Part shown: positions 18,323 to 27,883 of the stretch, one piece after another | Layout of the letters: the number at the start of each line of letters is the position of its first letter | Numbering within the stretch: the first letter of the stretch is position 1 | Source of the DNA: Candidatus Zhuqueibacterota bacterium | GTDB taxonomy: Bacteria; Zhuqueibacterota; Zhuqueibacteria; Oceanimicrobiales; Oceanimicrobiaceae | Assembly (NCBI GenBank): GCA_029261995.1 | Contig: JAJDAF010000041.1 | Span: 45,902 to 109,901 of the forward strand | Direction of reading: 5' to 3' | Length of the DNA stretch: 64,000 nt | The notes under the pieces: generated by a model | What the model saw: the letters and a program-made list of their open reading frames with translations, nothing else | Database searches by the model: none | Told to the model about the DNA's origin: nothing | Made by a program: the position numbers and the translations under genes

Positions 18323-19363
18323 TCAGCTCTTGGCCGCCAGCGCCAGAGGTTTGAGAACATCCCGCATCTGCTGCGCTTTGCTGAAATTGGGTGCATGCGC
18401 CAGCGCTTGCTCGAGACTGCTCAAGGCGTCGCCATATTTTTCCTGATTCGCTTTTGACATCGCATCGCCAAAAAGCGCTACCGCCTCGATTGGGATGTCC
18501 CGTTCACCAAGCTTGTCCAGGTCCTTCCGTTCAGCTTTCTCTATCTCGACATCCAGACCTTGGGTGATTTTCAAAGTCAGTTTCTTGGCCAGCTCGAAGA
18601 GTTCGTCAGGCTTGCCCTCGACCGAAAAAGTCTTAAGAATCTCACTAGTTTCGGTTTTCACCAGACTGGCATCGATGCGAAAGGTTTTGCCGACTTGAAT
18701 GAAGCTGCCAAAAACGAAGGTGTGCGCGCCGAGCAGCTTGCCGATGCGCGGCGCACTGGCCGGATCGACGACACCGGCGCCCCCTACTGTTTTTGAAGTC
18801 AGTTCCAACTCATCAAGGATGTATTGCAGCCGCTCGCGCTCCACAACTTTCAACTGGCTCAGAACGGAAAAATCACTGATCACAATCTTGGCGAGCGCGT
18901 TGCCAAGATTCTTGTACTTGTCAAAATTCTCAACCGAGTTGTTCTCGAAATCCATGATGGCGATGGTTTTGATGCCAGGCCCCTTGCCGGCGGCCTCCGG
19001 GCTTTCGCCAAACTCGTTTTGGGCCTTAAAATACTCGGCCATAAATCGTTGGTGCGGCCACCAGCGGTCGTTAGGGCGGTAGTCGGGAGATTTCTTCAAG
19101 ACTTCGGCAAAGAGGGCTCGCGCCCTGGCAGCCTCATCTTTGGATAGGTAGGCGACGGCCAGGTACTCATTGGCTTGCTGGTAATCACCTTGCGCCAACG
19201 TTCTGGTGGTGAGCAGCCGTTCGAGCAAATCCACGGCGCGCTCAAACCGGCCGTTGTTGAAATAGCCGATGGCTTCATCCAACTCGACATTGCCGCTGGC
19301 CGACACATTTGCAGCGGTCAGCATCACGGCGCCGGCGAATACCCAGAATCTCATTGTTTTCAT
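18323..19363 (-). CDS. TPR and CsgG-like domain secreted protein (first paralogue)
   Basis: A 346-residue protein with a normal signal peptide (ends ...NVSASG), unlike its lipoprotein neighbours. N-terminal TPR: 'AIGYFNNGRFERAVDLLERL'. The CsgG-like core begins 'TIAIMDFENNSVEN' and contains 'LKVVERERLQYILDEL' and 'APRIGKLLGAHTFVFGSF', the clearest CsgG match of the trio. A single TPR closes the protein ('ALSSLEQALAHAPNF'). It lies 79 bases after the Ser/Thr kinase gene and 6 before the next paralogue. A soluble periplasmic member beside two lipidated ones suggests a mixed complex, which is inference. Confidence 0.85.
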   Translation of the reverse strand: MKTMRFWVFAGAVMLTAANVSASGNVELDEAIGYFNNGRFERAVDLLERLLTTRTLAQGDYQQANEYLAVAYLSKDEAARARALFAEVLKKSPDYRPNDRWWPHQRFMAEYFKAQNEFGESPEAAGKGPGIKTIAIMDFENNSVENFDKYKNLGNALAKIVISDFSVLSQLKVVERERLQYILDELELTSKTVGGAGVVDPASAPRIGKLLGAHTFVFGSFIQVGKTFRIDASLVKTETSEILKTFSVEGKPDELFELAKKLTLKITQGLDVEIEKAERKDLDKLGERDIPIEAVALFGDAMSKANQEKYGDALSSLEQALAHAPNFSKAQQMRDVLKPLALAAKS

Positions 19364-19442
19364 GGCTTTCTCCTGGTTTGACTCGCAGAATTAGCTATTT
19401 CAGGTGGCGTGTCGCGATGCCCACACCGCCAATTTCAGAACC

Positions 19443-21152
19443 TTATTCCTGATTGAATTCAAACTTGACAGCATGCTGCTCGCCACTCCGCACGACAACC
19501 GTTTTGCGGGAGCTTTTCGTCGAGCCACCGACAAACAGTTTCACTTCCACCTCATGTTCGCCTTTTTTGAGCTGCACCGAGCGGGGCGCCTGACCAACAG
19601 GTTCCCCGTCGATGAAAATCTCGGGAAAGGCCATTGATTCTGTTTCTCCGCGCTGAATCACGGCGGAAACGGACAACGTCGCTTGCTGCTCCTCTACCAA
19701 GGTGAAGCCGAGTGGCTCGTTGCCGGAGACCAACTGTACTTGAGATGAATCTGCCAGAAATCCATCGAGTACGACTCGCACTTCATAGTTACCAGCAACC
19801 AACCCTGAAAACGTAAAAGGAGTCTTCTGGCCGGAGGGCGAATCGTTGAGATAAATGCTGGCGCCAGCCGGTTTCGAAGTCACGATCAGACCTGCGGTTA
19901 CCGGCTGGGCTTGAATTTCATCACCACTCTGATTGGCCAGGAGCGGCAAGGTTTCGGCAGGCCGAGAAACTGGCTCATCCGCCGAGTCAACTTCTGCGGC
20001 AGCCAGCTTGTCCGCATCTATGGCCGCCGATTGTGTCGTTTCGCCGTGTTGCGCGGAGACGTAGGCCGAGTCCTGAATAGAAGAAATTGACTGAGTTGAG
20101 TCAGAATCTGTCGGGCGGTTGGCGGTTGGCGGACCAGCAGAACGCCCAAGGTAGAAAACCGTCACGGCCGCAGCCACGGCTAATCCGGCCACCAATAGCA
20201 GAGGCTTCTTGGATTTCGCGGGTGGCGGCCCCGAAGTCGTGGCGCCCGACGCTGGCGAAGGTTTCATAATCACCGTCTTCACGGCGTCGGTGTTGGGCTT
20301 GAGATCTGCCTGAATCAAGTCGAGATCTGTCAGCAGCTCTTCGATGGAGGCATGACGTTCATCAATATTCTTGTTGAAGGCCTTATCGAAAAAGGATAGC
20401 AGTCCGATGGGCAGGTCGCTGCTTGCAGCAATCGGGGCCGGTTGCTCATGCACGATGTTGTACATCATGGACATCTGGTCCTGGCCGGTGAAGGGCATGC
20501 GCCGTGTGAACATCTCATACATGATGACGCACAACGCCCAGATGTCACACCGGTGGTCAGCCTCGAGCCCCTTGGCCAGCTCCGGCGACATGTAGGCGGG
20601 CGTTCCCATCGAAGTTCCCGGCGCCGTGATGCGGGTCAACCCACCCAGTTTCGCAAGCCCGAAATCCAAAATCTTTATGAAGCCATCCCGGGTAATGACG
20701 ACATTTGCCGGTTTCACATCTCGGTGTACAACGCCGTTGTCGTGGGCCTCCTTGAGACCGTTTGCAATCTGGCGTGCAAATGTCAAGGCTTCATCGACGG
20801 ACAAATTGCCGCTATCGATTCGATTCTTGAGCGTCGGGCCGTCATAGTAAGCCATGGCGATGAACAACTCACCGCTGTCAGTCTCGCCGATACCGTGAAT
20901 TGTCCCGATACGTGGATGGTCGAGTGCAGCAGCAGCTTGTGCCTCATGCTCAAACCGAGCCTTACTCTGCTCATCCATGCTCAAACTGGCGGGCATGAAC
21001 TTCAGGGCCACGACCCGGTTAAGCCTGGTGTCGGTGGCCTTGTAAACCACACCCATGCCTCCACCGCCGAGCAAACTCTCGATCTTGTAGTTTGCTACCG
21101 TGGTGCCTATTCTGGGATCTTTGCTCACTGATGAGTTCCTTTGGTGCGGCAT
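19443..21152 (-). CDS. Membrane Ser/Thr protein kinase with extracytoplasmic PEGA domain
   Basis: A 569-residue PknB-like receptor kinase. The kinase domain (about 20-285) has all key residues: glycine loop GGGGMG at 29-34, Lys51 in VALKF, catalytic Asp145 in HRDVKPAN, Asp163 of DFG, and 'GTPAYMSPE'. A single membrane helix lies near 330-350 (LLLVAGLAVAAAVTVFYLG). A PEGA domain follows (from 'GLIVTSKPAGASIYLND'), with a second beta-sandwich after it, outside the cytoplasm. The ATG at 21152 is chosen by homology; no clear ribosome-binding site is visible. As first gene of the operon it may sense the state of the downstream CsgG-like assembly. Confidence 0.93.
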   Translation of the reverse strand: MPHQRNSSVSKDPRIGTTVANYKIESLLGGGGMGVVYKATDTRLNRVVALKFMPASLSMDEQSKARFEHEAQAAAALDHPRIGTIHGIGETDSGELFIAMAYYDGPTLKNRIDSGNLSVDEALTFARQIANGLKEAHDNGVVHRDVKPANVVITRDGFIKILDFGLAKLGGLTRITAPGTSMGTPAYMSPELAKGLEADHRCDIWALCVIMYEMFTRRMPFTGQDQMSMMYNIVHEQPAPIAASSDLPIGLLSFFDKAFNKNIDERHASIEELLTDLDLIQADLKPNTDAVKTVIMKPSPASGATTSGPPPAKSKKPLLLVAGLAVAAAVTVFYLGRSAGPPTANRPTDSDSTQSISSIQDSAYVSAQHGETTQSAAIDADKLAAAEVDSADEPVSRPAETLPLLANQSGDEIQAQPVTAGLIVTSKPAGASIYLNDSPSGQKTPFTFSGLVAGNYEVRVVLDGFLADSSQVQLVSGNEPLGFTLVEEQQATLSVSAVIQRGETESMAFPEIFIDGEPVGQAPRSVQLKKGEHEVEVKLFVGGSTKSSRKTVVVRSGEQHAVKFEFNQE

Positions 21153-21407
21153 GAATAGATTGCAAACCGGTCCCTGCTTCGTTGCAGGAATGCAGTCAAG
21201 ATAACGAATGGTCGGAGCCATGTCAAGCAGAAATCTCCGGGGCGTGGCGGTGCCACAGATCACGCAGCCGAAACAGCAGGCCATGACACGAACTTTTTCT
21301 TCGCGCAGGGAATAAAATCATCTCCAAAGCAGTCTAAGGTTCGATTCGCCAACGAACCTGCGGTCCACCGTCGCCGTGCAAGCCGACACAAATCAACAGG
21401 AGTCAGC

Positions 21408-22265
21408 ATGAATCTCATGAGAATCACCACCCTTTTCACGCTTTTCGCGACAATGGCCCTTGGCTGCGGCGGGAGCACGAAACTGAGCAGTCAGTGGGCC
21501 GACCGACAAATCAAAGTGGACGGCGCCCAAACCGAATGGGACGGCGGCGTCTCATTCATCGAAAACAAGAATGTCGCGCTTGGCTTTTTCAACGATGACG
21601 AATACCTCTACGTCAGCATGACCACCACCGACCGCAAGGTGCAGTCGCAATTTATGGCAATGGGTTTTCGCCTCTGGCTCGACCCAAACGGCGGAAAAGA
21701 CCGGTCGTTCGGCGTAAAATTCCCGGTGGGGATGACGGATTTGGGCATCATGCTCCGCGGCCGTGGACAGAGCCAGGATCTTGAAGCCATGAAAGAGCAC
21801 TTCCAGAAATCGTTAGTCAACCTGGAACTCACGCTGCCCGGCGAAGAAGAGCCGCGACTACTCAGAGTAGAAGAAGCGCAAGGCATCGAAGTCAAGGTCG
21901 GCGACATGCAGGATGGGCTGGTCTACGAAATCAAGGTGCCGCTGCACAAAAGCGACGACCATCCCTTTGCCATTCAAGCGAAGCCCGGCAAACCCATTGG
22001 AGTCGGTTTTGAAACGGCACAATTCGACCGCAAAAAGATGCGTGAGCAGATGCAAAACAGCGGATCCCGAGGGCGTCCGAGCGGATTTGGTGGCGGACGC
22101 GGTGGTTCTGGTGGACGCAGGGGCGGTGGCCAGGGCGGACGGATGGGGCAGCGACCCGAAGGGCCAGAGCCGTTTAAGATCTGGGCATCGGTTGCTCTCA
22201 GTTCAGCAGATAGTGAGGCATCCGCTACTCAGATGCCGGAACTCGCGGCGGATTCGAACCCATAA
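21408..22265 (+). CDS. Lipoprotein with CBM9/DOMON-like beta-sandwich and Gly-rich tail
   Basis: A 285-residue lipoprotein (ALGC, Cys20) preceded by AGGAG. Residues 30-210 follow the pattern of the CBM9-like/DOMON beta-sandwich: 'IKVDGAQTEWDG', 'DEYLYVSMTTTDRKV', 'GFRLWLDPNGGKD', then 'DGLVYEIKVPL'. Such domains bind sugars or haem in secreted proteins. Residues ~217-245 are a Gly/Arg-rich tract (GGGRGGSGGRRGGGQGG), unusual for a lipoprotein and possibly surface-exposed or nucleic-acid binding. It stands alone between two minus-strand kinase genes. Ligand unknown. Confidence 0.7.
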   Translation: MNLMRITTLFTLFATMALGCGGSTKLSSQWADRQIKVDGAQTEWDGGVSFIENKNVALGFFNDDEYLYVSMTTTDRKVQSQFMAMGFRLWLDPNGGKDRSFGVKFPVGMTDLGIMLRGRGQSQDLEAMKEHFQKSLVNLELTLPGEEEPRLLRVEEAQGIEVKVGDMQDGLVYEIKVPLHKSDDHPFAIQAKPGKPIGVGFETAQFDRKKMREQMQNSGSRGRPSGFGGGRGGSGGRRGGGQGGRMGQRPEGPEPFKIWASVALSSADSEASATQMPELAADSNP

Positions 22266-22376
22266 ACCTGAGTCCTAATCGTGACCCATGCCGAGGCTGC
22301 ACAGTTGTCTTGTTCCCCAACTTCTTTCGCAGTCTCGGCTCGGTTCGATTCTGACCTGCTGCCACCAGAACAAAAA

Positions 22377-22411
22377 AATCCCTGTCACAAGAACTCATCG
22401 TGACAGGGATT
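22377..22411 (-). terminator. Strong intrinsic terminator of the pseudokinase gene
   Basis: A perfect 12-base inverted repeat: AATCCCTGTCAC at 22377-22388 and GTGACAGGGATT at 22400-22411, with an 11-base loop. Seven A residues at 22372-22378 give a T-run at the 3' side of the minus-strand transcript. It lies 30 bases after the stop of the gene at 22443-24635. Confidence 0.85.
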
Positions 22412-22442
22412 GCGATTTACAGTTTCGATTTACAGCAGTGAT

Positions 22443-24635
22443 CTAGTTCCGCTGAGTTTTCATAAATGAGAATGAGACATACTTAGTCTGCCCCTTTTCC
22501 ACCTTGACGATAACATCCTTCGGCACGGAATTGAAACCATCACGCTTGACTTCGATTGTATGCGATCCGGCGGTCAGCTTGACCTCGAGAGGGGTTGTGT
22601 TATGCTTCTCGTGCCAGATTTTGCCATCGACCCAAACATATCCAAAGCCATATTGCGCGGCATTCTTGAGTGAGATAGCCACGCGTCCGGTCTCCTTTTT
22701 GGTGAAATCATGTTTGATTCGAAAAACCTGGCCGATTTTCAAGTCGATCTTCTGCTCATGGCTGGTTTTTAGTTTGGCGTTGACGAGACGAATGGTGTGT
22801 CTGCCGCTCTTCAAGGAAACCCGTGCCGGAGTTGGCCCTGTGTGTTTCTGGCCGTCGATGTAAATTTCATCCGCACGCGGGACGGCATCAATCAGGACTG
22901 TGCCAAACAGGTCATTCCTGGCTTTGATATCAAAGCTAAGACTAGGCGTGCTAGCAGTGATTTTGACGCGCTGATTTGTGGTGGAGTAGCCTTCCTTCGA
23001 GATCTTTACCGTGTAGGTCCTGGTAAGCTGCAGCTTCGGTACGGCAAGCGTGCCTCTCTTGCTGGTCTTGCCAACAAACCGGTTGTCAAAGAAAATGTTG
23101 GCGTCTATCGGCTGGTTGTTTGATTTTACGACAACATTGACCGTCGCAGTTTTCACCGGGGCCGGTTTCGGTGGCTGAGTTCGTTTGGTAGCTGGTTTGG
23201 GTTTGGTAGCGATCTCATCCGGTGGTTTACTGGCTACCTTGCGCTTGGTGGCCGGTGTCGTGGATTCAGGAGCAGTCGTGACCGGTGGTGACTTTGGCTT
23301 GGCTGAGTTCGCGGTTGTTTTGGGCGCGCCCGCCTTAGATCTGTAGATCTTCGCTGGCGGTGGTTTCGTGGTATTTCTTTCGGCGGCCAGCAAATCATCG
23401 CTGTCCGTGCCATTGTCCTCACTGGCGAACTGATCATAGATGCTTGGGTGCGAGTTGGGATCACTGTTATTCTGACCTGAAATGCTGTCGGTCACCGATG
23501 AGCCCGTGCTGTGCATCAGAACCTCGGTGCTTGCGTTGTAGTCCTGCAGACCGCCGTTGGAATCTGAATCAGAGCCAAAGAACGATGGGATGTAGTTTGT
23601 CACAAACAGAATCAGGACCACGAGGAAGAGAGCGCCAAACCCGGTAACGGCGTACTTTTTCTTGAAGATAGACTCAGATGCGTCGAAGTCAAAGCCCGAA
23701 ACTCCTTCTTCTGATTCGGGCAGTTCTCCCGAGGCAAAGTACTTTTCCGATTGCTCTGGCGCAAACGCAATCTCGACTTCATTCTCGCGGTCAGGTCGTT
23801 TTAATGCGGACCCTCCACTGGTAACAGAAGCAAGCGCCTGCAGATACTCTTTTACGTTCTGGAATCGCAGCTCACGGTTGCTGCAAACCGCATTCTTGAC
23901 AATGCCCTCCAGAGACGCCGGCAGCCCCATCTCTTCAAGATTAATTGGCGGCAGGCCGCCCTGCAAATGTCTGGCTTTTATCGAATCAATGGTCTTGCCT
24001 TCGAACGGATGCTGTCCGCTTAGAAGCTGGTACAGAATAATGCCGGTAGAATAGATGTCACTGCGCCCATCCGCTATCTCGCCCTGACTGTGAAACTCCG
24101 GCGCAATGTATTTTGTCAGATACAGAGCATCGGCATCATTTTGCTCAAACAGAGACGGGATGAACCAGCTAAACCCGAAGTCGTCGATCTTGATGGCGCC
24201 ATCCGGTTTGACATAGATGGAATCCGGGTTCAGGAAGCCATGCACCAAGCCGTGCAAATGGGCGTAGCGCAAGGTTTTGCCAAGAACTGAAAAGATATCG
24301 AGCAGATCTTCTAAAGAGAGTGAAAACTCATCAAGAATCAGGGCGCTGAGTGAATCCAACTGGGTGGGCTCGCTGGCCACGTAGTAATATCCAGCCCGCT
24401 GTTCTTGCCCTAGCTCGAGCACTCTGCAGATATTGGGATGGTTGAGATGCTTGATAATCCGCGCCCCGCCCAGGAAGTTGGCGACATGGCCTTCGTTGCC
24501 ATTTAGCTTCGGGTCAAGCAGTTTTAGGTGAACAGGGTAGCTGCTTTCGCGGTCAAGTGCCTCATAGAGTGTGAAGCAGGCTTTGTGCCGTATTTTTGAC
24601 TTGATTTCAAACTTTTCGAGCTTTGGAAAATCCAT
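22443..24635 (-). CDS. PEGA-domain membrane protein with degenerate kinase domain (predicted pseudokinase)
   Basis: A 730-residue protein whose first ~260 residues are a Ser/Thr kinase fold: Lys38 (VHLKLL), APE at 178-180, and 'GRSDIYSTGI' with Asp193. The active site is broken. HRDxKPxN reads HGFLNPDS (132-139), so catalytic Asp, Lys and Asn are Phe134, Asn136 and Ser139, and the glycine loop is absent (SKIRHKACF). The DFG motif remains (Asp152). One membrane helix lies near 325-350, followed by a Pro/Lys/Thr-rich stalk and then three PEGA-like domains (~495-730) with 'IYIDGQKHTGPTPARVSLKSG' type repeats. Probably a receptor that signals without catalysis, perhaps with the active kinase at 19443-21152. 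Confidence 0.88.
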   Translation of the reverse strand: MDFPKLEKFEIKSKIRHKACFTLYEALDRESSYPVHLKLLDPKLNGNEGHVANFLGGARIIKHLNHPNICRVLELGQEQRAGYYYVASEPTQLDSLSALILDEFSLSLEDLLDIFSVLGKTLRYAHLHGLVHGFLNPDSIYVKPDGAIKIDDFGFSWFIPSLFEQNDADALYLTKYIAPEFHSQGEIADGRSDIYSTGIILYQLLSGQHPFEGKTIDSIKARHLQGGLPPINLEEMGLPASLEGIVKNAVCSNRELRFQNVKEYLQALASVTSGGSALKRPDRENEVEIAFAPEQSEKYFASGELPESEEGVSGFDFDASESIFKKKYAVTGFGALFLVVLILFVTNYIPSFFGSDSDSNGGLQDYNASTEVLMHSTGSSVTDSISGQNNSDPNSHPSIYDQFASEDNGTDSDDLLAAERNTTKPPPAKIYRSKAGAPKTTANSAKPKSPPVTTAPESTTPATKRKVASKPPDEIATKPKPATKRTQPPKPAPVKTATVNVVVKSNNQPIDANIFFDNRFVGKTSKRGTLAVPKLQLTRTYTVKISKEGYSTTNQRVKITASTPSLSFDIKARNDLFGTVLIDAVPRADEIYIDGQKHTGPTPARVSLKSGRHTIRLVNAKLKTSHEQKIDLKIGQVFRIKHDFTKKETGRVAISLKNAAQYGFGYVWVDGKIWHEKHNTTPLEVKLTAGSHTIEVKRDGFNSVPKDVIVKVEKGQTKYVSFSFMKTQRN

Positions 24636-24990
24636 TTCAAACCTGTAAAGGGTGTCTCATCACGATATTGCTGTTGATTGTCTGATGTGCATAAAAGAAT
24701 CTAGCCACAAAACCGCTGAAATGCAATTTATTTTGTACTAGAGAGTACGTCTCTCAGTCACTGTTTGCAGAATCCGGCAATCATCTGTTTTCTAAAGAAT
24801 TATACCACCGGTGTAGGAAAGTCATACACTTTTTGAAATTTTAAGTTCCCAATTACCCATTTAGGTTATCGGTGGACCGGAACAAATTATTTAAAGCCTT
24901 CGTAAGTTGGAATTTATCGTTGGTTTTTCCGAAATTTTTTCTCACTACCAAAATCTCAATTCAAGCAAGAACATTCCTCAGGAGGCATTC
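24636..24990. other. AT-rich divergent intergenic region
   Basis: A 355-base stretch between the divergent pseudokinase and M16 peptidase genes, clearly more AT-rich than its surroundings, with no gene seen. It holds the minus-strand promoter listed separately and the 8-base palindrome CACCGGTG at 24806-24813. No clear plus-strand promoter was identified. Confidence 0.6.
24698..24726 (-). promoter_or_regulatory. Sigma70-like promoter for the pseudokinase gene
   Basis: On the minus strand TTGCAT (24726-24721), a 17-base spacer and TAGATT (24703-24698). Transcription would begin near 24691, leaving a leader of about 55 bases. The same -35 sequence occurs in the rpsU promoter of this window. 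Confidence 0.5.
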
Positions 24991-27738
24991 ATGAGCAAAG
25001 CAATCATCTGGCTTATCGCCCTCACTCTGTGCACGACCCCAATTGGGGCTGCAGAAATTGACACGGACTCAGACAAGAGTCTCGACATTCCCTATGAACA
25101 ATTTATCCTCGAAAACGGCTTGACGCTCGTGGTCCACGAAGACCACAAGGCTCCAATCGTGGCGGTCAATGTTTGGTACCACGTCGGTTCGAAAAAGGAA
25201 AAGGTCAGAAAAACAGGGTTTGCACACCTTTTCGAGCACCTGATGTTCAACGGTAGCGAGAATCACAATGAAGACTACTTTGGACCGCTTGAGAAGGCTG
25301 GCGCAACCGATCTCAACGGCACCACAAACCGGGACCGCACAAACTATTTTCAAAACGTCCCGACCTCGGCGCTTGACCGGGTCCTTTGGATGGAATCCGA
25401 CCGCATGGGCCACCTCATCGGCGCGATTGACCAGGCCAAACTGGATGAGCAGCGCGGTGTGGTCCAAAATGAAAAGCGGCAAGGCGAAAACCAACCATAC
25501 GGCAAAGCGTTCACTTACATCACGGAAAACTCATTCCCGAAAGCACACCCCTACTCATGGACCACCATCGGGTCGATGGATGACCTGGAAGCAGCCGCCC
25601 TTGAGGATGTGCACGAATGGTTCAAATCCTACTACGGTGCGGCAAATGCTGTCTTGGTCGTCGCCGGAGACGTGGATGCCAAGACCGTGAAGGAAAAAGT
25701 CGAGCACTATTTCGGCGACATCCCGAGCGGGCCAACCGTGACAAAATACGACACCTGGGTGGCGAAACGCACGGAGACCAAGCGGGTCGTAGCGCAAGAC
25801 CGGGTGCCACAGGCGCGGTTGTATCGGACCTGGAACATTCCCAGCTGGGGGACGGAGGGTCTCGACAACCTCAATCTCGTCAGTGACGTGCTGGCGAGCG
25901 GAAAGACTTCTCGCCTTTATAAACGGCTGGTGTACAACGACCAGATTGCCACCGATGTGGCCGCGTTTGTCTGGCCGGGCGAAATTGCATCAGTTTTTGT
26001 TGTTCAGGCAACGGTGCGGCCGCAAGGAGACTTTGCCAAGGTTGAGAAAGCCATTGATGAAGAGCTTAGTCGATTTCTTGCGCAGGGCCCGACCGAAACT
26101 GAGCTAAAACGGATAAAAGTTCAGTACCGTGCGAACTTTGTGCGCGGCATCGAACGCATCGGCGGCTTTGGCGGCAAGTCAGATATTCTTGCGGAGAACA
26201 TGGTCTACGGCGGTCGCCCGGATTTCTACAAAACCACACTGGCCCGGACCGAAAGCGCGACCGCCCAACAACTGCAGGCCGCCGCCAACGCCTGGCTCAG
26301 CTCCGGCGACCTCGTCATTGAGATTCACCCTTTCCCTGATTTCAGTGTAGCGGAGAAAGGCGCCGACCGCTCGAAAGTCCCTGATGTGGCGAATCCGCCT
26401 GCTGCAACATTCCCGGATCTGCAGCGCGCCACCCTTTCAAACGGGCTCAAGATCGTGTTGGCGGAGCGGCACACGGTTCCGCTAGTGAACTTCAGTCTGC
26501 AAATCGATGCCGGCTACGCTTCTGACCAATCTGCCACGCCCGGAACCGCAAGCCTCGCCATGAACATGCTTGACGAAGGCGCCAAGAACAAATCCGCGCT
26601 TGAAATCAATGAAGCTCTTGCCATGCTTGGGGCGACACTGCGCAGTGGCTCAAACCTGGACATGTCTTTTGTGAATCTCTCCGCACTGAAAAACCAGCTC
26701 GATGAGTCGCTCGAGCTTTTCGCGGACGTGGTGCTCAGTCCGTCATTTCCGCAGGCGGATCTTGAGCGGCTGAAGAAACAGCAGCACGCCCGCATTCAAC
26801 GGGAAAAATCGACGCCGGTGCAGATGGCGCTCCGGGTCTTCCCAAGACTGCTTTATGGCGAAGGGCATGCCTACAGCAATCCCTTCACCGGCTCAGGATT
26901 CGAAAATACGGTCGCGGATTTGACCCGTGACGACTTGAAAGCCTTCCACCAGACTTGGTTCAAACCGAACAACGCAACCATGGTGGTGGTCGGCGCCACG
27001 ACCCTGGACGAGATAAAACCGAAACTGGAGTCTCTGTTCAAGGGCTGGAAGTCTGGAGAAGTGCCGGCGAAGAACATTGAGACCGTGGCCCAGCAATCCG
27101 AATCAAGGGTCTATCTCATCGACAAACCTGGCGCCTCGCAGTCCATCATCTTTGCGGGCAACGTGGCGCCACCACGCGCAAATCCGGACGAAATTGCGAT
27201 TGCAACAGTGAACGACATTCTGGGCGGCACGTTCAGTTCCCGTGTCAACATGAACCTGCGTGAGGACAAGCACTGGTCGTACGGCGCATTCACAATCCTG
27301 TTTGGCGCGCGTGGCCAGCGCCCGTTTATCGTTTACGCCCCGGTTCAGACGGACAAGACAACAGAGTCCATGCTGGAGATCAACTCGGAGGTGCACGGCA
27401 TTCTTGGTGAACGGCCTGCCACGCAGGAGGAACTCGTCAAAATCCAGAAAAACAATACCCTGAGTCTCCCGGGTCAATGGGAGACGATCCGTGCCGTGGG
27501 CGCATCAGTCAACGAAATCGTGCGATTCAACCTGCCGGATGACCATTTCCAGACTTACGCTGAAAACGTGCTGGCCCTCAAACTCGAAAACATTGAGGCA
27601 GCCGGTAAAACACTCATCTATCCGAACAATTTGGTTTGGGTTGTTGTCGGCGACCGTGAAAAAACGGAAGCGGGCATTCGGGAGCTTGAGCTTGGCGAAA
27701 TACAGTTGCTGGATTCAGATGGGAATGCGGCTGAATAG
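24991..27738 (+). CDS. Secreted M16 zinc peptidase, two tandem M16 units
   Basis: A 915-residue protein with a signal peptide (cleavage near PIGAAE) and two consecutive insulinase-like M16 repeats. The first unit holds the inverted zinc site HLFEH at 79-83 followed by 'VVQNEKRQ' with the third ligand Glu. The second unit (from about 480, 'ATLSNGLKIVLAERHTVPLVNF') lacks HxxEH and serves to close the clamshell, as in the known two-domain enzymes. The ATG at 24991 is preceded by GGAGG at 24981. Probably a periplasmic or outer-membrane-associated oligopeptidase that clears peptides. Confidence 0.93.
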   Translation: MSKAIIWLIALTLCTTPIGAAEIDTDSDKSLDIPYEQFILENGLTLVVHEDHKAPIVAVNVWYHVGSKKEKVRKTGFAHLFEHLMFNGSENHNEDYFGPLEKAGATDLNGTTNRDRTNYFQNVPTSALDRVLWMESDRMGHLIGAIDQAKLDEQRGVVQNEKRQGENQPYGKAFTYITENSFPKAHPYSWTTIGSMDDLEAAALEDVHEWFKSYYGAANAVLVVAGDVDAKTVKEKVEHYFGDIPSGPTVTKYDTWVAKRTETKRVVAQDRVPQARLYRTWNIPSWGTEGLDNLNLVSDVLASGKTSRLYKRLVYNDQIATDVAAFVWPGEIASVFVVQATVRPQGDFAKVEKAIDEELSRFLAQGPTETELKRIKVQYRANFVRGIERIGGFGGKSDILAENMVYGGRPDFYKTTLARTESATAQQLQAAANAWLSSGDLVIEIHPFPDFSVAEKGADRSKVPDVANPPAATFPDLQRATLSNGLKIVLAERHTVPLVNFSLQIDAGYASDQSATPGTASLAMNMLDEGAKNKSALEINEALAMLGATLRSGSNLDMSFVNLSALKNQLDESLELFADVVLSPSFPQADLERLKKQQHARIQREKSTPVQMALRVFPRLLYGEGHAYSNPFTGSGFENTVADLTRDDLKAFHQTWFKPNNATMVVVGATTLDEIKPKLESLFKGWKSGEVPAKNIETVAQQSESRVYLIDKPGASQSIIFAGNVAPPRANPDEIAIATVNDILGGTFSSRVNMNLREDKHWSYGAFTILFGARGQRPFIVYAPVQTDKTTESMLEINSEVHGILGERPATQEELVKIQKNNTLSLPGQWETIRAVGASVNEIVRFNLPDDHFQTYAENVLALKLENIEAAGKTLIYPNNLVWVVVGDREKTEAGIRELELGEIQLLDSDGNAAE

Positions 27739-27767
27739 CCTAGAACCAGAATAATTGTGCACACAAA

Positions 27768-27808
27768 CATCTCTCACCCCGATGGCGAATTGCGCGGGGT
27801 GAGAGATG
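27768..27808. terminator. Inverted repeat between convergent genes
   Basis: A perfect 14-base stem, CATCTCTCACCCCG at 27768-27781 with its complement at 27795-27808 and a 13-base loop, 30 bases after the M16 stop and 75 after the DUF819 stop. There is no strong T-run on either strand, so this may be a bidirectional terminator or a repeat element. Confidence 0.55.
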
Positions 27809-27883
27809 AAGTATTCGTGCCCCTCAAGGGCGAGACATGGTCTTGCTTTCTTTTCTCGAGCAGCGGTTGAGAACGACCAAGGC

